Origin: an uncultured Opitutales bacterium
GTDB lineage: Bacteria; Verrucomicrobiota; Verrucomicrobiia; Opitutales; Intestinicryptomonadaceae
Direction: 5' to 3'
Length of the DNA stretch: 47,298 nt
Assembly: GCA_900545705.1 (NCBI GenBank)
Contig: URAK01000014.1
Span: 1 to 47,298 of the forward strand
The position numbers and the translations under genes were made by a program. Positions 25,653 to 33,544 of the stretch are shown here, in pieces (positions within the stretch are counted from its first letter, which is position 1; every line of letters begins with the position of its first letter). The notes beneath the pieces are model-generated. The model made no database searches. It had not been told where the DNA came from and worked only from the letters and a program-made list of their open reading frames with translations.

Positions 25653-26900
25653 ATGGCAAAATTCAAATACATAGCCCTCGATAAGGAAGGCCGCGAGCTT
25701 AGCGGGGTTATAGAATCGACAAGCGAAAACCGCGCGCGCAAGGAGCTTGCCGCGCAGGGATTCTCGGTGTCGAGAATCGCGGAAGTGGCGGCAATAGCCT
25801 CCGACAAGAAGGCGTCCGCCGCCAAGGCGAAGAAGCCGCTATTCGGGACGGGAGTAAAGAAGGAAAACATAACCGTGTTTTCCAGACAGCTCTCGACTCT
25901 TCTAAAAGCTGGGCTTCCGCTTTTGCGCGCCCTCGAGGTAATAGGCCGCCAAGAAAAGAACCCCTACTTCAAAGCGGTAGTTGAGCAGCTTGCCGACAAC
26001 GTGCGCACCGGTAATAAATTCTCCGATGGCCTCTCACAACACCCCAAGATTTTTGATAAACTTTATGTAAACATGGCCAAAGCGGGCGAAGCCGGCGGCG
26101 TGCTTGACGTCGTTCTTGACAGGCTCTCAACATTCCAGGAAAAAGCGCTAAAAACCACGAACAAGGTTAAGAGCGCGATGGTTTATCCTATCGTAATCAT
26201 GGGAGTTGCAGTGGCGATTGTCGCAATTCTTATGATATTCGTCGTACCGCAATTCCAAAAAATATTTACGGATATGCTAAAAGGCAACGCGAGAATGCCC
26301 GCGCTGACCCAGATGATTATCGATATATCCGATTTCATGAAGGAAAACTACATATTGACCGGCCTCATAATAGTCGGCGTAATATTGTTCGTTAAAATTT
26401 TCTTCAAGACGAAAATCGGGATTAGAGTGTGGGACACCGCAGCGTTGAAGTTGCCGAAGATAGGCGACCTTGTGATGAAATCGACAGTTGCGAGGTTTAC
26501 GAGAACATTTGGCACACTGTTGGCGTCCGGCGTTCCGATACTCGAGGCGCTGACCATCACGCGCGGCACCATCAAAAACAGCCTGATATCCGACGCCCTC
26601 TCGAGGGTGCACGACCGCGTAAGAGACGGCGAAAACCTCTCCACGCCGCTCGACCAGCAAAATATATTCCCGACGATGGTGACAAGCATGGTGGAAGTCG
26701 GTGAAGAAACTGGACAGCTCCCGGAGATGCTAAACCGCATCGCAGACAACTACGACGACGAAGTCGACAATTCGGTCGGCGCAATAACATCGGTTATCGA
26801 GCCTATAATGATAGTCTTCCTCGCGGTGGTCGTCGGTACAATTGTTATCGCGCTGTTCCTGCCGATTATCCAGATCATCCAAAACCTCACTGGAGGTTAA
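25653..26900 (+). CDS. Type IV pilus / type II secretion inner-membrane platform protein
   Basis: The 415-residue PilC/GspF protein has an N-terminal basic cytoplasmic region (FKYIALDKEGRELSGVIE) and two GspF domains (about 75-200 and 280-405). These carry three hydrophobic segments (VYPIVIMGVAVAIVAILMIF, ILTGLIIVGVILFVKIFF, EPIMIVFLAVVVGTIVIALF). It couples the ATPases to fibre assembly. It is the last gene before the terminator at 26934, and no pilin or secretin gene lies in this window. Confidence 0.93.
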   Translation: MAKFKYIALDKEGRELSGVIESTSENRARKELAAQGFSVSRIAEVAAIASDKKASAAKAKKPLFGTGVKKENITVFSRQLSTLLKAGLPLLRALEVIGRQEKNPYFKAVVEQLADNVRTGNKFSDGLSQHPKIFDKLYVNMAKAGEAGGVLDVVLDRLSTFQEKALKTTNKVKSAMVYPIVIMGVAVAIVAILMIFVVPQFQKIFTDMLKGNARMPALTQMIIDISDFMKENYILTGLIIVGVILFVKIFFKTKIGIRVWDTAALKLPKIGDLVMKSTVARFTRTFGTLLASGVPILEALTITRGTIKNSLISDALSRVHDRVRDGENLSTPLDQQNIFPTMVTSMVEVGEETGQLPEMLNRIADNYDDEVDNSVGAITSVIEPIMIVFLAVVVGTIVIALFLPIIQIIQNLTGG

Positions 26901-26933
26901 TCGTACGGCGCGTTGCGCCTGTTAAATTTGCGA

Positions 26934-26962
26934 GCGCACCCGAAGATGGGTGCGCTTTTTTT
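26934..26962 (+). terminator. Rho-independent terminator after pilC
   Basis: GCGCACCC pairs perfectly with GGGTGCGC across the loop GAAGAT and is followed by seven T. It lies 33 bases after the PilC stop and closes the plus-strand core operon. Confidence 0.92.
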
Positions 26963-27321
26963 ATGCATGTGGAAGGCAATATGTTTTTGGAGCGTTAATC
27001 TAAAAAAATTTTAGTTTCAAAATTTGAAAATTTGCCTGTAGAAATTAAGACTTAAAGTCTGAGTGAAGCGCAATTTTTTATAGGAAGCGCAATTTTAGAA
27101 GACGTTATTTAGGACGGGCATTTTCTATGCGTCGCGTTTGCGAATTTCTGGAAATTATCCACGCAATGCAGTAGCTGAGATTCTGACTGAATTTTATAAA
27201 TTTTTATGAATATTCGGAAAAATGTGCATTGGCGCAAAAATTTACCAAAAGTCCAAAGAGTAGTTGCAAGGCGGAGCGAAACGGTTAACATATTTGCTTT
27301 AAAATAAAACTTAATTTGCAA
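26963..27321. other. Intergenic stretch between core genes and lipid cluster
   Basis: This 360-base stretch is AT-rich with no supported gene. A short repeat GAAGCGCAATTTT(T/A) occurs twice (near 27065 and 27084). The promoter of the FabH-like gene should lie in its last 100 bases. Confidence 0.35.
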
Positions 27322-28380
27322 ATGGGAGTTTCCATAACATCTTTGGCATACGTTTTGCCCGGGCAAAAAAATACGAACGCAGAGCTCGCCGCGCGGTTTG
27401 GAAGCGAAACTGTTGCAAAAATAGAATCAATTTCCGGAATATTGGAGCGCCGTACGGCAATAGGCGATACTTGCGCGTCGGACCTCGCCGTTAGAGCGGC
27501 ACAGCTAATTTTTGAGAACAGAAAAATTTCCCCAAAAGATATAGACCTCTTAATTTTTGCGACGCAAACCCCCGACTATCTGATTCCGACAACCGCATGC
27601 ATAATCCAACAAAGGCTTGGAATAGATAATTCATGCGCCGCGTTTGATATAAATCTCGGATGCTCGCAGTTCGTTTACGCACTTGCGACGGCGCGCGCTT
27701 GGATATGCGGGGGGCTCGCCAAGAACGCTCTTGTATTGTGCGCCGACACACCTACAAAGATAATCGACCCTCTCGACCGCTCGACCGCTTGCATTTTCGG
27801 GGACGGAGGAGCCGCATGCATAGTATCAGAAAGCAAAATTGACGGAATTTTGGGATTTTCGTTTGGCACAGACGGCAAGGGATTTGACAGTATAATATGG
27901 CCCAATTCGGGCTTGCGCGGCTATGGAGGAGAAACCATGCGCGAGGATAAAATGGCAATGGACGGCTTTAAGATTTTCACATTCGCCTATAAAAGGGTCG
28001 CAGAGTCTGTCGCGGAAGTTCTTGAGAAAAACGGCATGTCCGTACGCGACATAGACCTGTTTGTATTCCATCAGGCGGGGGAAATGATAGTCAAGTCTTG
28101 CGCGCAGCGCTTGTGTATTCCGCCGGAAAAAGTTTATTACAAAATGCACGACATAGGAAACTGTGGAGGCGCGAGCATTCCCATAGCGCTCGCCGACGCC
28201 GCCATTACCGGAAGGCTAAAAATCGGCATGAAAGTGCTAATATGCGCCTTTGGAGTCGGGCTGTCTTGGGGGAGCGCGATATTGGAGTGGAACTGCGCAT
28301 TCACAGGGGCGTTTACCGATGCCGACTTTTCAAATTCGCCTGAAAAGCCGAAAAGCCAGCGGGCGGCAGACATCGCATAG
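27322..28380 (+). CDS. FabH-like beta-ketoacyl-ACP synthase III
   Basis: The thiolase-fold enzyme should condense a starter acyl-CoA (or acyl-ACP) with malonyl-ACP. I start at the ATG at 27322 (352 residues). A TTG two codons earlier is possible, and no ribosome site is clear for either. The catalytic triad is intact: Cys114 (INLGCSQFVYA), His250 (VFHQAG) and Asn280 (DIGNCGGASIP). The C-terminus has about 25 extra polar residues. It is at the left border of the lipid cluster and faces the radical SAM-ketosynthase gene (convergent). It may load the starter of the pathway. A DarB-like role in a resorcinol pathway is an alternative I cannot test. The usual housekeeping FabH is not excluded. Confidence 0.85.
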   Translation: MGVSITSLAYVLPGQKNTNAELAARFGSETVAKIESISGILERRTAIGDTCASDLAVRAAQLIFENRKISPKDIDLLIFATQTPDYLIPTTACIIQQRLGIDNSCAAFDINLGCSQFVYALATARAWICGGLAKNALVLCADTPTKIIDPLDRSTACIFGDGGAACIVSESKIDGILGFSFGTDGKGFDSIIWPNSGLRGYGGETMREDKMAMDGFKIFTFAYKRVAESVAEVLEKNGMSVRDIDLFVFHQAGEMIVKSCAQRLCIPPEKVYYKMHDIGNCGGASIPIALADAAITGRLKIGMKVLICAFGVGLSWGSAILEWNCAFTGAFTDADFSNSPEKPKSQRAADIA

Positions 28381-28568
28381 TTTGGCAAAAATCTTCCCAT
28401 TATTTGCCCCGCCCTTTCCGAAAATATTGGAAACAATAATGCTCTTGCGGCGCCGCCCTGACACCAAACGCCATACAGTTGCGGCATATTTTAATTTTGA
28501 GCGGCCAAACTTCGCTTAAAACAGTTTTAGCTAACGCCGAATAAAACTATTAAGGCGCTATCTGAAAA

Positions 28569-28650
28569 GTTGCAGCATGCAAGCGCATTACCCAGTGCAT
28601 ACAATAACCCTGCGGGTTGCAGCATGCAGTTGCCATACACATGCAATAAA
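28569..28650. repeat. Two-copy direct repeat starting GTTGCAGCATGCA
   Basis: Copies at 28569-28605 and 28616-28650 share GTTGCAGCATGCA, then a CAT(T)AC-type core, and end GCATACAATAA / ACATGCAATAA. The match is imperfect, with small indels. Confidence 0.55.
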
Positions 28651-28662
28651 TTTGCCGAATTG

Positions 28663-28698
28663 CGAATTTCAGGCGCGCAGCCGCGCGCCTGAAATTCG
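28663..28698 (-). terminator. 16-bp perfect hairpin at the end of the radical SAM-KS gene
   Basis: CGAATTTCAGGCGCGC pairs with its exact complement across the loop AGCC. It begins at the base after the minus-strand stop codon (28699). No T-run follows on either strand, so this is either a Rho-dependent or 3'-protecting hairpin, or an independent palindromic element. Confidence 0.6.
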
Positions 28699-31600
28699 TC
28701 ACACGGCAAAAACCGCCGCAAAGTTGTTGCCGACATGGCTAGACGCCGCGCAAAGAATCTTTTTGGGGGATTTCGGAAGCGGTAAATTGTCTATTTCCGC
28801 GATACCCGTTTTTTGCCGCCAAATTGGAATGCCTTTTTTAAGGCAAAATAGGATTTCGGCAAGCGCGGATATAGTGGAAGCCGACTCGATATATCCCGTA
28901 TTGAATACATTTGTGACAATGCCTGCGCTTGGGAAACGACTGCGCCAGACATTCAGGATTTTTTCGTCCTGGGCGTCTCCGCGCGGACTCCAAACGAGCA
29001 AATCTATCTCAGAATCCGACGTTTTCGCCTTCGCCAAAGCGTCGTTTACTGCAATCTCAAACCCCTCCGAATCGAGATTCGCACCGCAAAAATCGCCCGG
29101 CTCCTCGTATGAAGCGAAGGATAAAATCGAGCCAAACACTTCCGCATTTCTTTTTTGTGCGGACTCCATCGTCTCGAGAATGAATGCGCATGCGCCTTCC
29201 GCATACACTGTTTTAAATGGATCCGGCGAACCCGGCCTAAAATTTTCAAGCTCACTTTCTGAATAAATATTTCCGATTTTGTCGTAGCCCACAATCTGCT
29301 GCGCGTAAAGCTCGTCGGCTGCAAACGCAGCCATTCTTTCGGCGCGGGCCTCGCGCAAGACGTCCGCCGCGTACCCTAATGCTTGCAAACCGCCATTAGG
29401 CCCAGGCGTAAGCGTCAGGTTCGCCCCCTTCAATTCAAGCGCCTTTGAAACCCAACCTGCCGTGGAGTTTGCCGTTACGTTTGAAAAACACCCGACGTCT
29501 CCGCGCCTCTCGGGATTTGAGAAAACCGCGTCCATGTGCGGGCTTTCACAAGAGCCTCGGGCAATCGCTGAAACTAAGCCCGTCTTTTCGGAGTCCGCGC
29601 GCGACAGCCTAATGCCGGCCATATCAAAGGCGCGCTTTACAGCGAGAGTAGCGTAGGTGCTTATATTGTTCATTCCCGAAAAATCCACGCGCCTATCCAA
29701 ACGCCTGACGTCTAGCTTGGGGAGTAGCCCTCCCAAACACTCCGACTCAAACCTCCCGATTTTTGCAATCGCCGACCCGCCGTTTTCCAATGCCCGTATA
29801 TTTTCTTCAACTCCCACACCCAACGGGGAAACTAGATCGAAGCCCGTCACAACAATTTCCGAGTCGCGCTTGCGCTGTGGCCTCTGCCCGGCGATAAAAT
29901 CACGCTTTGAAATTACGACAGCCGCATTGTTGCCCCCGAACGCGTAGTTTGCCGATATGAAACAGTCGTACTTGCCGTATTTGTGCTCCTGAAGGGCTGA
30001 AATTTCGCACCCCGGGCGCCTGCCAATATTCCGCAGTGTCTTCGGGATAAAATCGTCGTTCATTGAAACAACTTGGCAGGTTGCTTCGAGTATGCCTGTT
30101 GCACCCATGCAGTGCCCCATGTAGGACTTTGTTGATGTCACTGGGACATCGAGCCCGCCGAGAAATTTAGCAATTCCCTTGGACTCCGCCTTGTCGTTGG
30201 CGGAAGTTCCCGAGCCGTGGGCGTTGATGCACCCTAGGTCGCGCATTTCAACGCCTGCGTCGGCGGCGGCATTCCTTAAAGTGCGGAACACTCCGTCGCC
30301 CCGCGGATCCGGCTGGGTCGGGTGATGTGCGTCGGCAGTGGTTGCGTGGCCGATTATTTTACATTTGCACTCCGCGCTCCTCAAAAGTGCTTTGCCGAGG
30401 TTTTCCACGACCCAAAATGCGGCGCCTTCGCCTATATTCATTCCCTCAGGGGTAGAGAACGGAGCTATCTTCTCAGCGGAAACGACTTTAATTGCGCTAA
30501 AACCCGCGAAATTCGACAATGCGAGCGCGTCCGCCCCGCCCACTATCACAATGTCGCACCTGCCCGACTCAACGAGAGTCTGCGCAAGGCCTATCGCCGC
30601 GGTGGAACCAGAACACGCCGTATTTACCATCCAGCACTCTCCGCCAAAACCGACAGCCGAGACTAACGCTTTTTGGAGGGCGTAGAACTCTGACTGCGCC
30701 GATACGCTCCTGTTGAAATCGACATTCTCCCCGTATTTCTGGCGATACTCGATTTCACCCGAATTCAGCCCCGCATTGCAGGTGGCAAGCACATATCCGA
30801 TTTTTCCGGAATACGAGCCCAAATCAACTCCCGAATCTTCTATCGCAGCGCGAGCCGCGCATATCGACATTCTTATAAACGGGTCTGTGTATATTTTAAG
30901 CTCCGATTCGCTCATGCGAGAGGCCGGATCGAACCCCTTGACCTCGGCGCAAATTTTCGATACAAACGGGGATAAGTCGAGCTTAGTTCCCTTCGCAATT
31001 CCGTCTACACCCTTTTTAAGGGAATCCAAGACCTCCTTTTGGGTACACCCGAGCGGGGAAACTATGCCTATGCCTGTGACGGCCGCCTCCGAGCCCACTC
31101 CGCGCACCTCCAAGCGCTTGGACACTTTTAATTCGTCGCCGCACCAAACACTCGGCTCCATCTGGGCGAGGTTTCTGGACTGGTTCATTTCATAAAATCC
31201 CTTCCAACAATTTACAAATTCGTCTTTAAGCCTCTGCGCCGACATTTTTGCCGGCTGAAAAACCACATGGGCGCCGTTATATTTATACCACTCGCGCGAA
31301 GTAATCCGCTTCTGCGACTCCAACCTGCGCCAGTGGGGAGAGCCCGGATACGGCGAAAAAATAAAAAATTCCGACATCGTAATTTTAGCGCGCGAACATA
31401 TTTCAAGAACTCTGTCGGAAACGCCCTCGCTGTCCCAATCGCGGCCAAGCCCGAAAGACGCAAAGAAACTTATGTCCATTCCACGGAGCATATCGACAAA
31501 CTCAGCAAGCTTCGACAGCCCCGAGTTGTCCCCTCTCATAACCGCTATAGAAGCGGGATCCACATTCAGCGTGCAATAAAAATTCCGCACGCCTGCTTTT

Positions 31601-32412
31601 GCAGCGCGCCTAAAAAACGCTTCGTCCGAATTGAGCGCCATAGTGGACGATACAAAAAATTTCCGCCCCAGCCCCTCAACGGCGTCAAAAAATTTCTCTG
31701 CGTACTCCCTTACAGCCTTCTGGGGGAAAAACAAAGAATCGTCGGTAAGGTATATATTCTGATGCCTTAAATGTTTTATTTCTTCAACCGCCATATCTAC
31801 CGGCTTAAAGCGCATTCTGTTTCCCATATGGGCGGGAATGATGCACATGGCGCAGCCGTACGGGCAGCCGCGTGTAAGCTGTATTAAATCCTCGTCCCAG
31901 TCGTAGCACTTTTTGTCGTAAAAAATATCGCGGCGCGGCATAGGCATTTGCGACATATCCACCGGCTTGGAAGATTTATATATTCTTTTAAGTTCCCCGC
32001 GCGAGAAGTCGGCGAGCAGCTCCGGCCAAGTGTATTCGCCCTCTCCAATGCACACGGCGTCCGCCACGGCAAGGCATTTGTCGGCCATGAAGCTCGGGAA
32101 CATTCCCCCCATTACAACCGGCTTTCCTGCGGCGCGGCATAGGCGGGCGATTTCAAGAGCGCGCGTGCCTTGCGGAGTAAAGCAGTTTATGGCGTACAAG
32201 TCCGTGCCGTCGCAGAAGTCTAACTTTTCCCCGGCATTGTCGTCAACAAACGCAATCTCCACGTCTTTTGGGGTTAGGCTTGCGAGGATAGGGATCCCGA
32301 GCGAAGGCGGGCATGTAAACTTGCCAACCGTGAAAAATTTGCTTTCGGCCTCCATTTTCGAGACCGATTCGAGAAATTTTTCAAACCGCGGATATACAAA
32401 AGTGACTTTCAT
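28699..32412 (-). CDS. Fusion: B12-type radical SAM enzyme + ketosynthase + chain-length-factor-like domain
   Basis: The protein has 1,237 residues. Residues 1-140 resemble a cobalamin-binding Rossmann domain (FVDDNAGEKLD, VVMGGMFPSF). Residues about 165-420 are a radical SAM domain with the iron-sulfur motif C183-PYG-C187-AM-C190. Residues about 440-840 are a complete FabF-type ketosynthase: Cys600 (NTACSGS), His732 (NAHGSGTSAND), His767 (YMGHCMGATG). Residues about 850-1237 are a second ketosynthase fold without these residues (TPGPNGG in place of the Cys site, WSPRGD in place of HGTGT), so a chain-length-factor or structural partner. The start overlaps the preceding gene by ATGA. It probably elongates, and may also methylate or otherwise radically modify, the ACP-bound chain. 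The fusion is unusual. Confidence 0.85.
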   Translation of the reverse strand: MKVTFVYPRFEKFLESVSKMEAESKFFTVGKFTCPPSLGIPILASLTPKDVEIAFVDDNAGEKLDFCDGTDLYAINCFTPQGTRALEIARLCRAAGKPVVMGGMFPSFMADKCLAVADAVCIGEGEYTWPELLADFSRGELKRIYKSSKPVDMSQMPMPRRDIFYDKKCYDWDEDLIQLTRGCPYGCAMCIIPAHMGNRMRFKPVDMAVEEIKHLRHQNIYLTDDSLFFPQKAVREYAEKFFDAVEGLGRKFFVSSTMALNSDEAFFRRAAKAGVRNFYCTLNVDPASIAVMRGDNSGLSKLAEFVDMLRGMDISFFASFGLGRDWDSEGVSDRVLEICSRAKITMSEFFIFSPYPGSPHWRRLESQKRITSREWYKYNGAHVVFQPAKMSAQRLKDEFVNCWKGFYEMNQSRNLAQMEPSVWCGDELKVSKRLEVRGVGSEAAVTGIGIVSPLGCTQKEVLDSLKKGVDGIAKGTKLDLSPFVSKICAEVKGFDPASRMSESELKIYTDPFIRMSICAARAAIEDSGVDLGSYSGKIGYVLATCNAGLNSGEIEYRQKYGENVDFNRSVSAQSEFYALQKALVSAVGFGGECWMVNTACSGSTAAIGLAQTLVESGRCDIVIVGGADALALSNFAGFSAIKVVSAEKIAPFSTPEGMNIGEGAAFWVVENLGKALLRSAECKCKIIGHATTADAHHPTQPDPRGDGVFRTLRNAAADAGVEMRDLGCINAHGSGTSANDKAESKGIAKFLGGLDVPVTSTKSYMGHCMGATGILEATCQVVSMNDDFIPKTLRNIGRRPGCEISALQEHKYGKYDCFISANYAFGGNNAAVVISKRDFIAGQRPQRKRDSEIVVTGFDLVSPLGVGVEENIRALENGGSAIAKIGRFESECLGGLLPKLDVRRLDRRVDFSGMNNISTYATLAVKRAFDMAGIRLSRADSEKTGLVSAIARGSCESPHMDAVFSNPERRGDVGCFSNVTANSTAGWVSKALELKGANLTLTPGPNGGLQALGYAADVLREARAERMAAFAADELYAQQIVGYDKIGNIYSESELENFRPGSPDPFKTVYAEGACAFILETMESAQKRNAEVFGSILSFASYEEPGDFCGANLDSEGFEIAVNDALAKAKTSDSEIDLLVWSPRGDAQDEKILNVWRSRFPSAGIVTNVFNTGYIESASTISALAEILFCLKKGIPIWRQKTGIAEIDNLPLPKSPKKILCAASSHVGNNFAAVFAV

Positions 32413-32948
32413 TTTAAGACCCCAATTTTTGAAGATGCAAGGCGCAAATCAATACGCAAAAAACCAGATTCTATTTTGAGAACCCGTGGAAGATATACGC
32501 CATTTTGTGTGGTGTAGTCGGAAAATTCGACGCCGACATTTTCAGTTCGGGCAAACTGCGGCTTTCCGTCCACGGAATGGACGCGCAGCTCGCGCGCTTT
32601 CACGCTGTCGTGAAACCCGAGAGCCAGGCGAAAGATATCCGCGGCGAGTCCGCCGACCTTATCTTTGTCGCCAAGCAGCTCCGAGACAAAAAGTTCGCAC
32701 TTTTCAGCCCCGGGCGAAAACCTGCCCTTTATCAAAGTTCCCGCCGCAGAATCCACCGCCATTGCTGTTTCGCCGCCGCTTTTTTTTACGACATACACGG
32801 AAATCGGAAGTTCCCTTCCCCAAAAAGACATTACCCCCCTCTGCACATATGAGCTGCAGCGCGAAAGCCCGAATACCGCCCCGTCTGCCCGGCAAATTGG
32901 CGGGAACGCAAAAATCAAAGCGCACAGTATTGAAATAAAATATCTCAT
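32409..32948 (-). CDS. Exported LolB-like protein of the lipid cluster
   Basis: The start at 32948 overlaps the LolA-like gene's stop by ATGA and begins a signal peptide (MRYFISILCALIFAFPPICR). The mature part is about 157 residues, beta-rich, and ends DYTTQNGVYLPRVLKIE...LRIDLRLASSKIG, similar in style to the last strands of LolA/LolB-fold proteins. There is no lipobox at the predicted cleavage site, although a Cys (ICRAD) is close. APE clusters also carry a small exported protein beside their LolA-like gene. The expected role is handling the lipid product in the periplasm or at the outer membrane. The family assignment is weak. Confidence 0.6.
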   Translation of the reverse strand: MRYFISILCALIFAFPPICRADGAVFGLSRCSSYVQRGVMSFWGRELPISVYVVKKSGGETAMAVDSAAGTLIKGRFSPGAEKCELFVSELLGDKDKVGGLAADIFRLALGFHDSVKARELRVHSVDGKPQFARTENVGVEFSDYTTQNGVYLPRVLKIESGFLRIDLRLASSKIGVLK

Positions 32949-33544
32949 TCTTTGCCGAAAACCGATTTGCAATTAAAGCTTCCGGGATTCGATATGTCGA
33001 ACGCCCCAGTCAAATCCGCACTTCCGAACGAAGATTTCTTTATGCGCATTTCCGTTCTGTCGCCTGACGCGTCAAATATAGTGACAATTTCCGGCTTTGG
33101 CGGCTTGCCCGTTATCTTTATTGACTTAATAGCCTTTGCCATAAGCGGATTTTTTGGTGTAAGCACAATCTCGTTACCGGAGTTCTTTGACACACTGAAA
33201 AGATTGTCGGGGACTTTTTCGCCAGAAAGCACGCCCTTTAACCCAGCCATTATTTCAGACACCGCGCGCGAGCTTGGCATATCTACGCGCTTCCACTTGC
33301 CGTTATCGAACTCAAATGCCGCCGAATCCGCCCCGTCAAAAATCATTGCCGAAACAAACGGCGCGAGCGTCTGCCACCTTACTTTGCCGGAGGCATCGGA
33401 GGCAAGCAGGCATTTCCCTTCTATTGGCTCGTCAAAAAAGCTTACGTATTTTTTCGTTTCAAAAAGCAGGGCGCAAGCCCCCCCATCCGCGAATGCAGCC
33501 GCACACGCAAAAAACAGACCCAACAATAAAAAAAACCTCTTCAT
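32945..33544 (-). CDS. LolA-like outer-membrane lipid carrier of the cluster
   Basis: The 199-residue protein has a signal peptide (MKRFFLLLGLFFACAAAFAD) and the LolA-like layout: FETKKYVSFFDEPIEGKCL, GKVRWQTLAPFVS, NPLMAKAIKSIKI and strands ending the half-barrel. LolA-like proteins of APE-type clusters are thought to ferry the product or its lipid across the periplasm. It overlaps both neighbours by four bases (ATGA), so it is fully embedded in the biosynthetic operon between the two ketosynthase fusions. Confidence 0.8.
   Translation of the reverse strand: MKRFFLLLGLFFACAAAFADGGACALLFETKKYVSFFDEPIEGKCLLASDASGKVRWQTLAPFVSAMIFDGADSAAFEFDNGKWKRVDMPSSRAVSEIMAGLKGVLSGEKVPDNLFSVSKNSGNEIVLTPKNPLMAKAIKSIKITGKPPKPEIVTIFDASGDRTEMRIKKSSFGSADLTGAFDISNPGSFNCKSVFGKE

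Larger units (their letters stand above)
28381..28698. other. Intergenic region between convergent genes
   Basis: No gene is supported. The right half holds a pair of direct repeats (28569-28650) and a long perfect hairpin (28663-28698), listed separately. Confidence 0.5.

Noticed and set aside
28663..28698. Classical Rho-independent terminator
   Set aside because: The stem is perfect but no T-run follows on either strand, so it is listed only as a hairpin at the 3' end.
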